Source: an uncultured Collinsella sp.
GTDB taxonomy: Bacteria; Actinomycetota; Coriobacteriia; Coriobacteriales; Coriobacteriaceae
Length of the DNA stretch: 64,000 nt
Direction: 5' to 3'
Assembly (NCBI GenBank): GCA_905208635.1
Contig: CAJLPX010000001.1
Coordinates: 62,001-126,000 of the forward strand
The notes beneath the pieces are model-generated. The model did no database searches and was not told the DNA's origin. It saw nothing but the letters and a program-made list of their open reading frames with translations. Position numbers and translations under genes: made by a program. This document shows, in pieces, positions 35,605 to 44,313 of the stretch. Position 1 is the first letter of the stretch, and every line of letters starts with the position of its first letter.

Positions 35605-36567
35605 ATGCACGCAACTGATTTTGGTCGCACGCTCATCATCGCCAACCCAGCCGCCCAGTCGGGTGCGGCACGCGAAGTTGCCGAGCGCCTGCAACGCTTT
35701 TTGGACATGACTGCACGCGCATCCCAGTTTGACCTGGTGCTGACCGAGCGTATGGGACACGCCAAGGAGCTGGCCGCGCAGGCTCAGGGCTATCGCACCG
35801 TTATCGCCCTTGGCGGCGACGGCGTGATTCACGAGGTCGTCAACGGGCTTATGACGCAAAAGCAGGACGCCCGCCCCGCTCTTGCCGTCCTGCCCGTGGG
35901 CTCCGGCAACGATTTTGCCCAGACGCTCGGAATCGACGATTTCTCCGGTAAGGATTTTGGCGCGCTGCTCACCTGCGAGCTGCAGCGTCAGGACATCGGG
36001 CGCATTCGCTCGTGGAGCCCTGCGAGCGGCAGCGGCGAGGCTACCGTTGAGTACTACGACCAGACGCTCTCGGTCGGCATCGATGCCGCTATTGGCCTGG
36101 GCACCACCGAGTTGCGCAAAAAGACCGGCTTGACGGGTGCTCCGCTCTACACCCTCTCGGGACTTGAGCAGTTTGGCCTGCGCTATCGCAACTACCCCAT
36201 GACGGTCAGCTTTGACGGCGCGCCCGCCGAGCGCGTGAGGGCGATCATCATGGCGATTCAGCTGGGCCCCACCTATGGCTCGGGCTATCGCATCTGCCCC
36301 GATGCCGATCCCTGCGATGGCATACTCGACGTCTGCTACGCCTGTGGCCCCGTCCCTCGCGCGGTTGCCCTGCCTATGTTCCTTTCGGCCAAAGACGGCC
36401 ACCACACCAAGCTTCCGCCGGTACGCATGCGCCGCTGCCGCCATGCCGAGCTCACCTTTGAGGGGCCCGACTACCCCATCCAGGCCGACGGCGAGCCCGT
36501 TGTCGCCTCGCGCATCGAGGTCGACGTCCTCGGCAGCGCTCTCCAAGTTTGGCACCCTACCCGCTAG
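35605..36567 (+). CDS. Diacylglycerol kinase-family lipid kinase
   Basis: The 320-residue protein has the catalytic-domain signature IALGGDGVIHEVVNGL and the nucleotide loop VLPVGSGNDFAQTLGI. Relatives (YegS, DgkB, BmrU) phosphorylate diacylglycerol or related lipids at the membrane. The C-terminal half is the usual beta-sandwich, ending in PIQADGEPV. I chose the ATG at 35605, because GGGAG lies eight bases ahead; ATG at 35581 and GTG at 35533 are alternatives. It follows the ClC gene on the same strand by 86 bases, which may or may not make an operon. Confidence 0.87.
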   Translation: MHATDFGRTLIIANPAAQSGAAREVAERLQRFLDMTARASQFDLVLTERMGHAKELAAQAQGYRTVIALGGDGVIHEVVNGLMTQKQDARPALAVLPVGSGNDFAQTLGIDDFSGKDFGALLTCELQRQDIGRIRSWSPASGSGEATVEYYDQTLSVGIDAAIGLGTTELRKKTGLTGAPLYTLSGLEQFGLRYRNYPMTVSFDGAPAERVRAIIMAIQLGPTYGSGYRICPDADPCDGILDVCYACGPVPRAVALPMFLSAKDGHHTKLPPVRMRRCRHAELTFEGPDYPIQADGEPVVASRIEVDVLGSALQVWHPTR

Positions 36568-36588
36568 CAAGGCCAGTGGAACAAACGA

Positions 36589-36969
36589 CTACTCGTCGCT
36601 GCCCGGCTTGCGACGGTTGGCCTTTTTAATGGCATTGAAGTGCTTGTCATTGAGTCTGCGCTGACGAGAGCGCTGGGGCACCTTGGTCTTTACACGTCGA
36701 CGCGGTGGACGTCCGCGTCGCTCGAGCTCGGCGTGCAGCTTGCGCAGGCAGCTCGCGCGATTTTGGAACTGGCTGCGGCTCTCGCGCGCCGTCACGGTAA
36801 TCCCTGTGGGCACGTGCTTCATGCGCACCGCCGAGTCCGTCGTGTTCACGCCTTGTCCGCCCGGTCCCGTCGCGCGAAACACCTGTACCTCGCAATCGCG
36901 CGCCAACTCTTCGGCCGCCATCGCGGCATAGCGCGCATACTCGCACCATCCCATCTTGTTCTCATCCAT
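36589..36969 (-). CDS. Stand-alone GGQ peptidyl-tRNA hydrolase domain protein (release-factor-like, ArfB type)
   Basis: The 126-residue protein is only the catalytic domain of a class I release factor, with the GGQ motif in FRATGPGGQGVNTTDSAVR. The stop-codon-recognising domains are absent. The C-terminus is strongly basic (RRVKTKVPQRSRQRRL), as in ArfB, where such a tail enters the empty mRNA channel of stalled ribosomes. It should therefore rescue stalled ribosomes. GGGGAGG precedes the chosen ATG. It converges on the lipid-kinase gene and lies in front of a palindrome of the GGGACAG family. The acidic last residues (GSDE) are unusual. Confidence 0.8.
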   Translation of the reverse strand: MDENKMGWCEYARYAAMAAEELARDCEVQVFRATGPGGQGVNTTDSAVRMKHVPTGITVTARESRSQFQNRASCLRKLHAELERRGRPPRRRVKTKVPQRSRQRRLNDKHFNAIKKANRRKPGSDE

Positions 36970-36995
36970 ATCAATACCTCCCCTCATACAAAAAA

Positions 36996-37026
36996 ATGTG
37001 ACAAAGGGACAGTCCCTTTGTCACAT
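36996..37026. repeat. GGGACAG palindrome, copy B
   Basis: This is a perfect 31-base hairpin with the same 19-base core as 607-637 (CAAAGGGACAGTCCCTTTG), but the outer arm is ATGTGA/TCACAT instead of ATATGG/CCATAT. The change in both arms together shows that pairing is kept. It sits between xpt and the GGQ-protein gene and could terminate xpt. Confidence 0.75.
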
Positions 37027-37053
37027 CGCATACCAATCGCTTGTGTTGCGCGC

Positions 37054-37632
37054 TTAGGCGAAGGTGATCTCGCCGGTCTCGCAGTCCATATCGGCGATAC
37101 GGGCCAGGCTCTCAACGCGGAAGCCACGCTCGCGGAGCTTATCGCCACCGCCCTGGAAGCCCTTCTCCACCGCAATGCCAATGCCGGATACCTCGGCACC
37201 CGCAGCCTCGCAGATCTTGATAAGACCCTCGAGCGCGCAGCCGTTGGCCAAGAAGTCGTCGATGATCAGGACCTTGTCGCCCTCGGACAGGAAGCGCTTG
37301 CCCACGATGACCGGATACTCCTTCTGCTTGGTAAAGGAGTAGATGGTCGTAGCATACTGCTCGCCGTCGAGGTTGATGGACTGTGCCTTCTTGGCAAAGA
37401 CAACCGGCACGCCACCAAAATGCTGGGCTGCGATGCAAGCCATACCAATGCCCGAAGCCTCGATCGTCAGAATCTTGTTGATCTCGACATCCTTGAACAG
37501 ACGGGCCCACTCAGCGCCCATGTGGTCGAACAGCTCAACGTCGCACTGGTGGTTGAGGAAGGCATCAACCTTAAGGACGTTACCGGCCTTTACGATGCCG
37601 TCATGGCGAATACGATCCTCAAGCTCCTGCAT
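37054..37632 (-). CDS. xpt: Xanthine phosphoribosyltransferase
   Basis: Xpt makes XMP from xanthine and PRPP in purine salvage. The 192-residue protein has the PRPP-binding loop KVLIIDDFLANGCAL and the family words LTIEASGIGMA and FAKKAQSINLDG. The length is standard. The sequence before the start is short and shows no purine riboswitch, unlike many Firmicute xpt genes. A link with the molybdenum hydroxylase, which may use purines, is possible but unproven. The gene seems monocistronic. Confidence 0.94.
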   Translation of the reverse strand: MQELEDRIRHDGIVKAGNVLKVDAFLNHQCDVELFDHMGAEWARLFKDVEINKILTIEASGIGMACIAAQHFGGVPVVFAKKAQSINLDGEQYATTIYSFTKQKEYPVIVGKRFLSEGDKVLIIDDFLANGCALEGLIKICEAAGAEVSGIGIAVEKGFQGGGDKLRERGFRVESLARIADMDCETGEITFA

Positions 37633-37789
37633 GGCGCAACCCCTTCTCGCGGCAACGATGCCGCGCGATTAATAAACGTTGTTCGATAGTCTACCACGGA
37701 CCGACCCCCGCCCGCCCCACAAGCCGCATCGCACCACAAACCGGTCTTTTTGGGACGGCGCGAATCGTGGCAGACAGTCTCTCAACACA

Positions 37790-39094
37790 CTAATGACGGG
37801 CGCGCATCCTCACCAAACGCACCATGGCGAGCGCAAAACCCACAGCGGCCACAGCCATGAGCACATAGAACACCGAGCGAAAGCCGAACAGGAACACATC
37901 CGGACGGCCTGCAACGAAACTGGTCACGGACTCGCCCATCGCCACGCTCATCTGCCCATACAGGATATGCGATGCCGCTGTAATGCCCACTGCCATACCC
38001 GCATAGCGCGCCAGGCTACCCAGGCTGCCCGCAAAGCCGAGCGCTTCGCGCGGAGCCGAGCCCATATACAGCGAGTTATTGGGGCTCTGGAAAATCGACG
38101 TACCGCACGACATAAACGCGACGCAGCACACGATCACAGGGATGGAAGAGTGCTCGTCGAGCGTACTTACCGCAAAAAGACCGCATACGTACACGCCTAG
38201 GCCGACCGCCGTGGGGCCCTCGCAGCCAACACGGTCCGAAACCGTACCCGAAAGCGGGCCGATAAAGGCATTCACCATCGGCAGCGCCAAAAAGAGCAAT
38301 CCGGAAATGTCGGAACCAAAGCCGTGGGCGTCCTGAAAATAGAACGGCAGGATAAACTCTGATGCGCCAATACCAACGAACACGATGAGCATGCAGGCGA
38401 GGTTGATGGTGAAGGCCGAATTTGCAAAGCAGCGACGAGCGGCCTCGATCAGGGACATGGGGCGCTCGTCAGCCTCCGGCTTAACATGCGGCAGCGTATA
38501 GAGCCCCACGATAAACGAGATGACGCCAATGGGCAGGTTGATGAGGAAGATGCTCTCCCAAGGAAAACTTGCCACCAGCATGCCGCCGAGCACGGGGCCG
38601 CACATCATGCCAAGGGCCACGAAGGTCGCGAGAATGCCCATGGCACGACCGCGCTCGCGCGCCGGAAACGACTCGGTGATGATACCCATGTTGTTAGCCA
38701 TGGCCGCCGCGCAACCGACGCCCTGAACGATGCGTGCCAGGATAAGAACCTCGAGTGAGGCCGAAAGGCCACAAAGCAGCGAACCGACCGAAAAGACGAT
38801 GACGCCCAGCTGGAACACGCCCACTTTGCCGCGCACGTCGCCCAAACGGCCAAACGGCAACATAGCCACGCATGTCGCAAGCAGATACACCGAACTCACC
38901 AGCTGAATGCGATCGAGGCCCACGCCCAGCTCCTTTTGCATCACGGGCAGCGCCACGGTCACGACGGTCGAATCCAGACACACCATAAACGTCATGATGA
39001 GCACCGTAAACAAGATTGCCCATTTGTTCTTGCCGTGGGTGTCGCCCTCTAGGGCAATGCGCTCGCGGCGCAGCTGCTCTGCAGTTTTCTCCAT
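37790..39094 (-). CDS. MFS drug/solute exporter, DHA2 (EmrB/QacA) type
   Basis: The 434-residue membrane protein has the DHA2 motif CLDSTVVTVALPVMQ in the first helix, the MFS loop PFGRLGDVRGKVG between helices 2 and 3, and CGPVLGGMLVASFPWESIFLINLPIG at helix 5-6. It should export drugs or metabolites using the proton gradient. I count roughly 12-13 hydrophobic segments. The ATG at 39094 has AAAGGA five bases ahead; ATG at 39100 is too close to that site. No adjacent regulator is present. Bases 37633-37789 in front of xpt hold nothing recognisable. Confidence 0.85.
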   Translation of the reverse strand: MEKTAEQLRRERIALEGDTHGKNKWAILFTVLIMTFMVCLDSTVVTVALPVMQKELGVGLDRIQLVSSVYLLATCVAMLPFGRLGDVRGKVGVFQLGVIVFSVGSLLCGLSASLEVLILARIVQGVGCAAAMANNMGIITESFPARERGRAMGILATFVALGMMCGPVLGGMLVASFPWESIFLINLPIGVISFIVGLYTLPHVKPEADERPMSLIEAARRCFANSAFTINLACMLIVFVGIGASEFILPFYFQDAHGFGSDISGLLFLALPMVNAFIGPLSGTVSDRVGCEGPTAVGLGVYVCGLFAVSTLDEHSSIPVIVCCVAFMSCGTSIFQSPNNSLYMGSAPREALGFAGSLGSLARYAGMAVGITAASHILYGQMSVAMGESVTSFVAGRPDVFLFGFRSVFYVLMAVAAVGFALAMVRLVRMRARH

Positions 39095-39125
39095 ATCCAT
39101 CCTTTCGAGTGGTGCAACGCAAAAA

Positions 39126-39167
39126 CGGGGCCCCAATCGCCTGCGAACAGTCGCGATTGGGGTCCCG
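39126..39167 (-). terminator. Intrinsic terminator of metY
   Basis: CGGGGCCCCAATCGC and GCGATTGGGGTCCCG pair with one mismatch, and the minus strand continues GTTTTTGC. It lies about 70 bases behind the metY stop. Confidence 0.8.
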
Positions 39168-39234
39168 CCTACGGAATCGGAACGAAAGGTCACCGAAGCT
39201 TTCTGCCAGCATCGGCACCTTGAACGGAGCTAGC

Positions 39235-40518
39235 CTAGCACTGCTCGAGCGCCTGCTCAAGGTCGGCAATCAGATCGGCCGTGTCCTCGAGGCCGCACGA
39301 CAGGCGCACCATGTCGGCGGAGATGCCGCAGGCGATGAGCTCCTCATCGTTCATCTGACGGTGCGTGGCGTTAGCGGGATGCAGGCAGCAGGTGCGAGCA
39401 TCGGCCACATGCGTGGCGATCTGGGCGAGTTTAAGGCTCTTCATAAAGGTCTCGGCCGCCGCGCGACCACCGTTAAAGCCAAAGCTCACGACGCCGCAGG
39501 TACCGTTGGGCATGTACTTCTGAGCCAGGTCATAGTACTTATCGCCCTCCAGGCCCGGATAGCTCACGAAGCGCACTTTGGGATGACTCTGCAGGAACTT
39601 GGCAACGGCCAGGCCGTTCTCACAATGGCGCGGCATACGCACGTGCAGGCTCTCGAGCGAGCTGTTCAGGAAGAAGGCCGCCTGTGGGTTCTGCATGGGG
39701 CCGAGGTCGCGCATGAGCTGAGCGGTTGCCTTGGTAATGAAGGCACCCTCGCGACCGAACTTCTCGGCATAGGTCACGCCGTGGTAGCTCTCGTCGGGCG
39801 TGGTGAGACCCGGGAACTTGTCTGCATGGGCCATCCAGTCAAACTGGCCGTGGTCGACGATCACGCCGCCCAGGCAGGCAGCATGTCCATCCATGTACTT
39901 GGTGGTAGAGTGCGTAACGATGTCGGCACCCCACTCAAAGGGGCGGCACATCACGGGCGTCGGGAAGGTGTTGTCGACCATCAGCGGCACGCCGTGGTCA
40001 TGCGCGGCCTTGGCAAAGCGCTCAATATCGAGCACGGCAAGGGCGGGGTTGGCAATCGTCTCGCCAAAGACAAGCTTGGTATTGGGCTCAAAGGCGGCCT
40101 CCAGCTCCTCATCGGTGCAGTCGGGGGCAACGAACGTGCAAGTCACGCCCATGCGGCCCATGGTATGGGCAAGCAGGTTGTAGGTACCGCCGTAGATAGC
40201 AGAGCTCGCGACCACGTGATCACCGGCACCGGCCACGTTAAAGATCGCGAGGAAGTTCGCGGCCATGCCCGAGCTCGTGAGCATCGCAGCGGTGCCGCCC
40301 TCCATCTCGCAAATCTTGGCGGCAACCAGATCGCACGTGGGATTCTGCAGACGGCTGTAGAAGTAGCCCGACTCCTCCAGGTCAAACAGCTTGCCCATGT
40401 GCTCGGACGTGTCGTATTTCCACGTGGTGGACTGGTAGATGGGCACCTGGCGCGGCTCCGCATCTCCCGGGTGATAGCCGCCCTGAACACATGTAGTACC
40501 GATGGTCTGCTCGCTCAT
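39235..40518 (-). CDS. metY: O-acetylhomoserine (thiol)-lyase family PLP enzyme
   Basis: The 427-residue enzyme belongs to the Cys/Met metabolism PLP family. The PLP lysine is in VTHSTTKYMDGHAACLGG. Phosphate and substrate segments are SSAIYGGTYNLL, and a C-terminal THVADARTCCLHPANATHRQ follows, which is typical of O-acetylhomoserine sulfhydrylases. It would make homocysteine from O-acetylhomoserine and sulfide, or use methanethiol. The ATG at 40518 has GGGAG six bases ahead. The region upstream shows no SAM riboswitch. It is divergent from the C-GCAxxG gene. Cystathionine lyase/synthase activity is an alternative but fits less well. Confidence 0.87.
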   Translation of the reverse strand: MSEQTIGTTCVQGGYHPGDAEPRQVPIYQSTTWKYDTSEHMGKLFDLEESGYFYSRLQNPTCDLVAAKICEMEGGTAAMLTSSGMAANFLAIFNVAGAGDHVVASSAIYGGTYNLLAHTMGRMGVTCTFVAPDCTDEELEAAFEPNTKLVFGETIANPALAVLDIERFAKAAHDHGVPLMVDNTFPTPVMCRPFEWGADIVTHSTTKYMDGHAACLGGVIVDHGQFDWMAHADKFPGLTTPDESYHGVTYAEKFGREGAFITKATAQLMRDLGPMQNPQAAFFLNSSLESLHVRMPRHCENGLAVAKFLQSHPKVRFVSYPGLEGDKYYDLAQKYMPNGTCGVVSFGFNGGRAAAETFMKSLKLAQIATHVADARTCCLHPANATHRQMNDEELIACGISADMVRLSCGLEDTADLIADLEQALEQC

Positions 40519-40748
40519 ATCCAACTCCCTTACTTGGGTTTTATTTTTATTCGGTTCACGATACCGCTACCCCGCACCCCTCTCAACCCATCCCCAAAGT
40601 AGGTTATGTGACAAATGAATCAGAGGCATTCGTCTCAGCCTTAGGCATTTGTTCGATGGATATAAATGAGGCATACATGAAGCTCTCAATGATTACATAC
40701 ACCGGCAAGGGTACCATAGGCGGGTACACCGTAATCAAGGAGACACCG

Positions 40749-41195
40749 ATGAAGCAAATCGATACAGCCCAGCTCGACATCACCGCCTGTCAGGCTCGGG
40801 CTGCCGAGTACCACGCCCGCGGCTTTAACTGCGCGCAGGCCGTCGCCTGCACGCTCGCGCCCGCCGTCGGGCTCGACCCCCAGGTCGCCTTTACCCTCAC
40901 CGAGGGCTTTGGCGCCGGCATGGGCGGCATGACCGAAACCTGCGGCGCCATCTCGGGTGCCGTGGCCATCATGGGCTTTGTAATGAGTGACGGCATGGAG
41001 AACCCCAAGACCAAGGGCCAGACCTACAAGCTGTCGCGCGAAATCGCCAAGCGTTTTGGCGAGAAGAACACGACGACCGTCTGCGGCACGCTCAAGGGCA
41101 TCGGATCGGACAAGGGTCCGCTCCGCAGCTGCCCCGGCTGCATCGACGATGCCGTCGAGATCGCCTGCGATGTGCTAAAGCAGCTCGCCGAGTAA
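40749..41195 (+). CDS. C-GCAxxG-C-C family redox-type protein
   Basis: The 148-residue protein shows the family pattern: an early cysteine (ITACQARAAEY), then GFNCAQAVACT, GMGGMTETCGAISGAV and a C-terminal CPGCIDDAVEIACDVL. This family, of unknown detailed function, occurs in anaerobes and is presumed to bind a metal or carry out thiol redox chemistry. GGAG lies seven bases before the ATG. An in-frame extension of 47 codons upstream has no ribosome site and is not included. It is transcribed divergently from metY, so a role near sulfur metabolism is possible. Confidence 0.83.
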   Translation: MKQIDTAQLDITACQARAAEYHARGFNCAQAVACTLAPAVGLDPQVAFTLTEGFGAGMGGMTETCGAISGAVAIMGFVMSDGMENPKTKGQTYKLSREIAKRFGEKNTTTVCGTLKGIGSDKGPLRSCPGCIDDAVEIACDVLKQLAE

Positions 41196-41210
41196 ACGGC
41201 AGCAACATAA

Positions 41211-41264
41211 AACGACAGCCGGCGCGCTTGAGATTCATCCAAATGCACGCCGGCCATCGTCGTT
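41211..41264. terminator. Bidirectional terminator-like hairpin between the C-GCAxxG gene and yigZ
   Basis: AACGAC faces GTCGTT, and GCCGGCG faces CGCCGGC, in one nested stem between converging genes. Its right foot overlaps the yigZ stop codon. T-runs are short in both directions. Confidence 0.6.
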
Positions 41265-41898
41265 AGAACTCAGCAAACACGGGAGCGCTGACCTCAATCT
41301 CCTCGCGCCCCGCCATAAGCTCGCGCATCTTAGCGCAAAACGGCTCTTGCTCCCCCGCTTTAAACACCAAGTGAAGTGTCACAGCATCCGCGTAATCGGT
41401 ATCCGAAACCTTGGCACCCGAATCCTGCGCCAAGCGAAGCACCTGCTCATACTGTGGATAGGCCACATGCACATCAACCGGCACGACGCTCGTCATCTCG
41501 ACGATCTGCCCGGCCTCCTGAGCCGCGGCCACCGCCGCCTGCGTCGCCGCGGTATAGGCGCGCACCAAACCACCAGGCCCCAACAGCGTGCCACCAAAAT
41601 AGCGCGTTACTACGCAGCAAACATTTTTGAGCCCCGCACCGCGCAGCACCTCGAGCGTCGGCATACCACTCGTGCGGCTCGGTTCCCCATCATCGCTCTG
41701 GCGCTCGCGTCCATCGACCAAAATCCACGCGGGAACATTGTGTCGAGCGTCATAATGACGCTTGCGAACCATCTCGATAAAGGCATTCGCCTCATCCTCG
41801 GACTCAATATGGACCAGCTGGGCAATAAACCGGCTCTTGCGTTCCACAAACTCGCCCGAAGCCTCAATATTCGATTGCAGAGTAAAATAGCTGTCCAA
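41263..41898 (-). CDS. YigZ/IMPACT family protein
   Basis: The 211-residue protein has the N-terminal UPF0029/IMPACT domain with EFVERKSRFIAQ, the conserved DARHNVPAW, and SDDGEPSRTSGMPTL. VTRYFGGTLLGPGGLVRAY and an EF-G-like C-terminal domain follow. The cellular role of YigZ proteins is not settled; links to translation or proline peptides have been proposed. No ATG is suitably placed. The start is a TTG, either at 41901 or 41898, and GAGGGG lies a few bases ahead, which fits the second better. It converges on the C-GCAxxG gene. Confidence 0.88.
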   Translation of the reverse strand: MDSYFTLQSNIEASGEFVERKSRFIAQLVHIESEDEANAFIEMVRKRHYDARHNVPAWILVDGRERQSDDGEPSRTSGMPTLEVLRGAGLKNVCCVVTRYFGGTLLGPGGLVRAYTAATQAAVAAAQEAGQIVEMTSVVPVDVHVAYPQYEQVLRLAQDSGAKVSDTDYADAVTLHLVFKAGEQEPFCAKMRELMAGREEIEVSAPVFAEF

Positions 41899-42015
41899 CA
41901 AAGCCCCTCAACAAACCAAAGCGCAGCAACAAACAGCCTCAATAATACGGCAAAGGCCAAACCAATAACCTCGGCAAAAGAACGGGGCCGCCGATGACTC
42001 CGTCAACGAAAGCGA

Positions 42016-42114
42016 GAACCCGTCAGCGCGAGCAAGGTGCCTTGAAGGGCGAGGGCATTGACCTTATGGTCATGCCCGAAGGCTTGAAAGGCAGATTGCC
42101 GCGCTGACGGGTTC
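42016..42114. repeat. Structured intergenic repeat family II-like, copy 3 (beside rnpB)
   Basis: GAACCCGTCAGCGCG (42016-42030) and CGCGCTGACGGGTTC (42100-42114) are perfect complements. Inside, GGTGCC and GGCAGATT-type feet surround an apical hairpin GGGCAT-GACC-TTAT-GGTC-ATGCCC. The loop words AGGTGCC, GAAGG, TTGAA and GGCAGATT resemble those of the copies at 25333 and 26631, though the arms are entirely different. It lies 16 bases from the 3' end of rnpB and may end its transcript. Confidence 0.65.
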
Positions 42115-42130
42115 GCAGCGTCAACATAGT

Positions 42131-42494
42131 TGCTGAGTGGGCCTATAAGCCGGGTTCTGTCGTGAACGGTCATTTATCTTGTCTGCACGTTACCGTGCAG
42201 CTCCACGCACGCTACCCGAACGCAGACCGGGCCGGCCCATAGCGTTCCTATTCGCGCTTGCTCCGGATGGGGCTTGCCAAGCCGCCGTGTTGCCACGACG
42301 CTGGTGGTCTCTTACACCACCGTTTCAGCTTTTCCCTTTACGCCTTGCGACGCAGGTGGGAGTCTTCTTTTCTGCGGCGCTTTCCGTCGGATCACTCCGC
42401 CCGGCCGTTAGCCGGCATCCCGCCCTCTGGAGCCCGGACTTTCCTCACGCGTGCTGCAAGCAGCACATCGCGCGACCGTCTGGCCCACTCAGCA
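42131..42494 (-). ncRNA. rnpB: RNase P RNA, class A
   Basis: The minus strand begins TGCTGAGTGGGCC and ends with its complement, forming helix P1. It contains the conserved GAGGAAAGTCCGGGCTCC near the 5' end, GGTAACGTGC-type sequence, ACAAGATAAATGACCG, and the 3' CAGAACCCGGCTTATAGGCC. These are the invariant cores of bacterial RNase P RNA, which cleaves tRNA leaders. The length of about 364 bases is normal. Exact ends are uncertain by a few bases. Confidence 0.96.
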
Positions 42495-42831
42495 GTGCAA
42501 GAGTGTAGCACACCGTTGCCGCAGGCAACGGCACAACACAAGCGCTCGCACGATAAACCAAGAACCACCCATGCGCTACAATAATCACGTCGATGGGCAA
42601 CGTCGTCAGTCGAGACGCGACCGCGCTCCGCACCCCTCCGTCTACTCGGTGCGTTCCCGCCTCCTCCCCGAGGCGGGATGTCGGCATTTTTCATGCACCG
42701 ACAACCCAATAGCCTGTGGACAGCCCGGACATCATTGCGCACGAGCAGCATCGCGCGCATCAGCAGCAAATACAAAAAGGGACCCATCCATTACGGACGA
42801 ATCCCTTAAAACAAGTGATCGTCAAACCGAT
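42495..42831. other. Intergenic region between rnpB and rpsA
   Basis: No protein gene is supported here. The part next to rnpB should carry its promoter. A hairpin CCCGCCTC-CTCCCC-GAGGCGGG lies near 42658-42679. A GGGAC-containing weak stem near 42778-42808 may end rpsA transcription. Confidence 0.5.
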
Positions 42832-43998
42832 TTACTCGGCGTCGGTCTCCTCGTCCTTCTTCTCGGAAGGCAGCGGAGTAACCTCGATCTCGACGCCCAG
42901 AGTCTCAGCAGCGGACTTCATGGACAGGGAGATACGACGACGGTCGAGGTCGATCTCCATGACCTTGACCTGAACCTTGTCGCCAACGTGGGTGACCTGA
43001 GAAGGCTGGTCGACGTGCTTGTTGGCCATCTCGGAGATGTGCACCAGGCCTTCGATGCCCTCGCCCAGGTCGACGAAAGCGCCGAACGGGACAAGCTTGG
43101 TCACAGTGCCCTCGACGATAGCACCGACGGGGTACTTCTTGACCAGTGCGCGCCACGGATCCTCGGTGGTCTGCTTGAGACCCAGGGAGATGCGCTCGCG
43201 GTTGAGATCGACGTCGAGAACCTCGACCTCGACCTCCTGGCCGACCTTGACAACCTCGGAAGGATGGTTGACGTGGTTCCAGGAGAGCTCGGAGATGTGG
43301 ATGAGGCCGTCGATACCGCCGAGGTCGACGAAAGCGCCGAAGTCGACGATGGAGGAAACGGTGCCCTGGAGACGCATGCCAGACTTGAGCTTGGACAGAA
43401 TCTCGGAGCGCTCGGCCTTACGGGACTCCTCGAGCACGACGCGACGGGAGAGGACGACGTTGTTGCGGTTGCGGTCCATCTCGATGACGCGGGCCTCGAT
43501 GCGGGTGCCCATGTAGGAGGTGAGGTCCTTGACGCGACGGAGGTCGACGAGGGAAGCGGGCAGGAAGCCACGCAGGCCGATGTCGAGGATCAGGCCGCCC
43601 TTGACAACCTCGATAACCTCGCCCTCGACGTTCTCGCCGGAGTTGAACTTCTCCTCGATGCGGTTCCAAGCACGCTCGTACTCGGCACGCTTCTTGGACA
43701 GGACCAGACGACCGTCCTTGTCCTCCTTCTGGAGAACCAGAGCCTCGATGGGATCACCGAGTGCAACGATGTCTGCAGGGTTAGCGTCCTTGCGGATGGA
43801 CAGCTCGCGGACCGGGATAACGCCCTCGGACTTGAATCCGATGTCAACGAGCACCTCGTCATGCTCGATCTTAACGACAGTGCCGTTAACGAGATCGCCC
43901 TCATCAAAGTCGGTAATCGTACCGTCGATGAGGTTGTTCATCTCCTCCTCATTGACATCGTCAAGAGAGAAAATGGACGAGTTCTGAATCTCACTCAA
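42832..43998 (-). CDS. rpsA: 30S ribosomal protein S1
   Basis: S1 helps mRNA bind the 30S subunit. The 388-residue protein contains four S1 RNA-binding repeats, starting near residues 36, 121, 206 and 291. Each has the beta-strand pattern VxGTVxxIxxFGAFVDLG, for example GTVSSIVDFGAFVDLGGIDG and GTVTKLVPFGAFVDLGEGIE. An acidic tail (EKKDEETDAE) follows. Actinobacterial S1 often has four repeats against six in E. coli. The start is a TTG with AAAGGGG about eight bases ahead. It appears to be transcribed alone. Confidence 0.95.
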   Translation of the reverse strand: MSEIQNSSIFSLDDVNEEEMNNLIDGTITDFDEGDLVNGTVVKIEHDEVLVDIGFKSEGVIPVRELSIRKDANPADIVALGDPIEALVLQKEDKDGRLVLSKKRAEYERAWNRIEEKFNSGENVEGEVIEVVKGGLILDIGLRGFLPASLVDLRRVKDLTSYMGTRIEARVIEMDRNRNNVVLSRRVVLEESRKAERSEILSKLKSGMRLQGTVSSIVDFGAFVDLGGIDGLIHISELSWNHVNHPSEVVKVGQEVEVEVLDVDLNRERISLGLKQTTEDPWRALVKKYPVGAIVEGTVTKLVPFGAFVDLGEGIEGLVHISEMANKHVDQPSQVTHVGDKVQVKVMEIDLDRRRISLSMKSAAETLGVEIEVTPLPSEKKDEETDAE

Positions 43999-44313
43999 AG
44001 GTGGACCCCTTTCGAACTACGGGGCCCCGATTGCTAGGACCTACAGAAGGGTGCGACAAGCACACAACGTTTAGGAACACTCGGGAGCCGACAGATACTA
44101 ATGTGACGCTTATGCAATCACGTTCGTATAGGTTACGGGGAAATGAGTTCGATTTCAAGCGTGAACTGCGATTTTTTACTCGTGTGGAGACTTTTTCGTA
44201 ATCTTATGAACACACGTCTCCGCAACTTGACGATAACCAGCCAGGCATTCGGCTTTGGGGTAAAGTATCCGGAGCTAACGTTTCTAGATCGATTTTTCGA
44301 GAAAGGTGCCCGC
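43999..44313. other. Divergent intergenic region between rpsA and the HAD gene
   Basis: This stretch of about 315 bases should hold both promoters. On the plus strand TTTACT and TAATCT stand 18 bases apart near 44176-44205, a possible promoter for the HAD gene. Nothing else is recognised. Confidence 0.4.

Noticed and set aside
37633..37700. Purine riboswitch upstream of xpt
   Set aside because: The leader is short and lacks the conserved three-way junction loops.
40519..40748. SAM riboswitch upstream of metY
   Set aside because: No SAM-I conserved core or kink-turn was visible.
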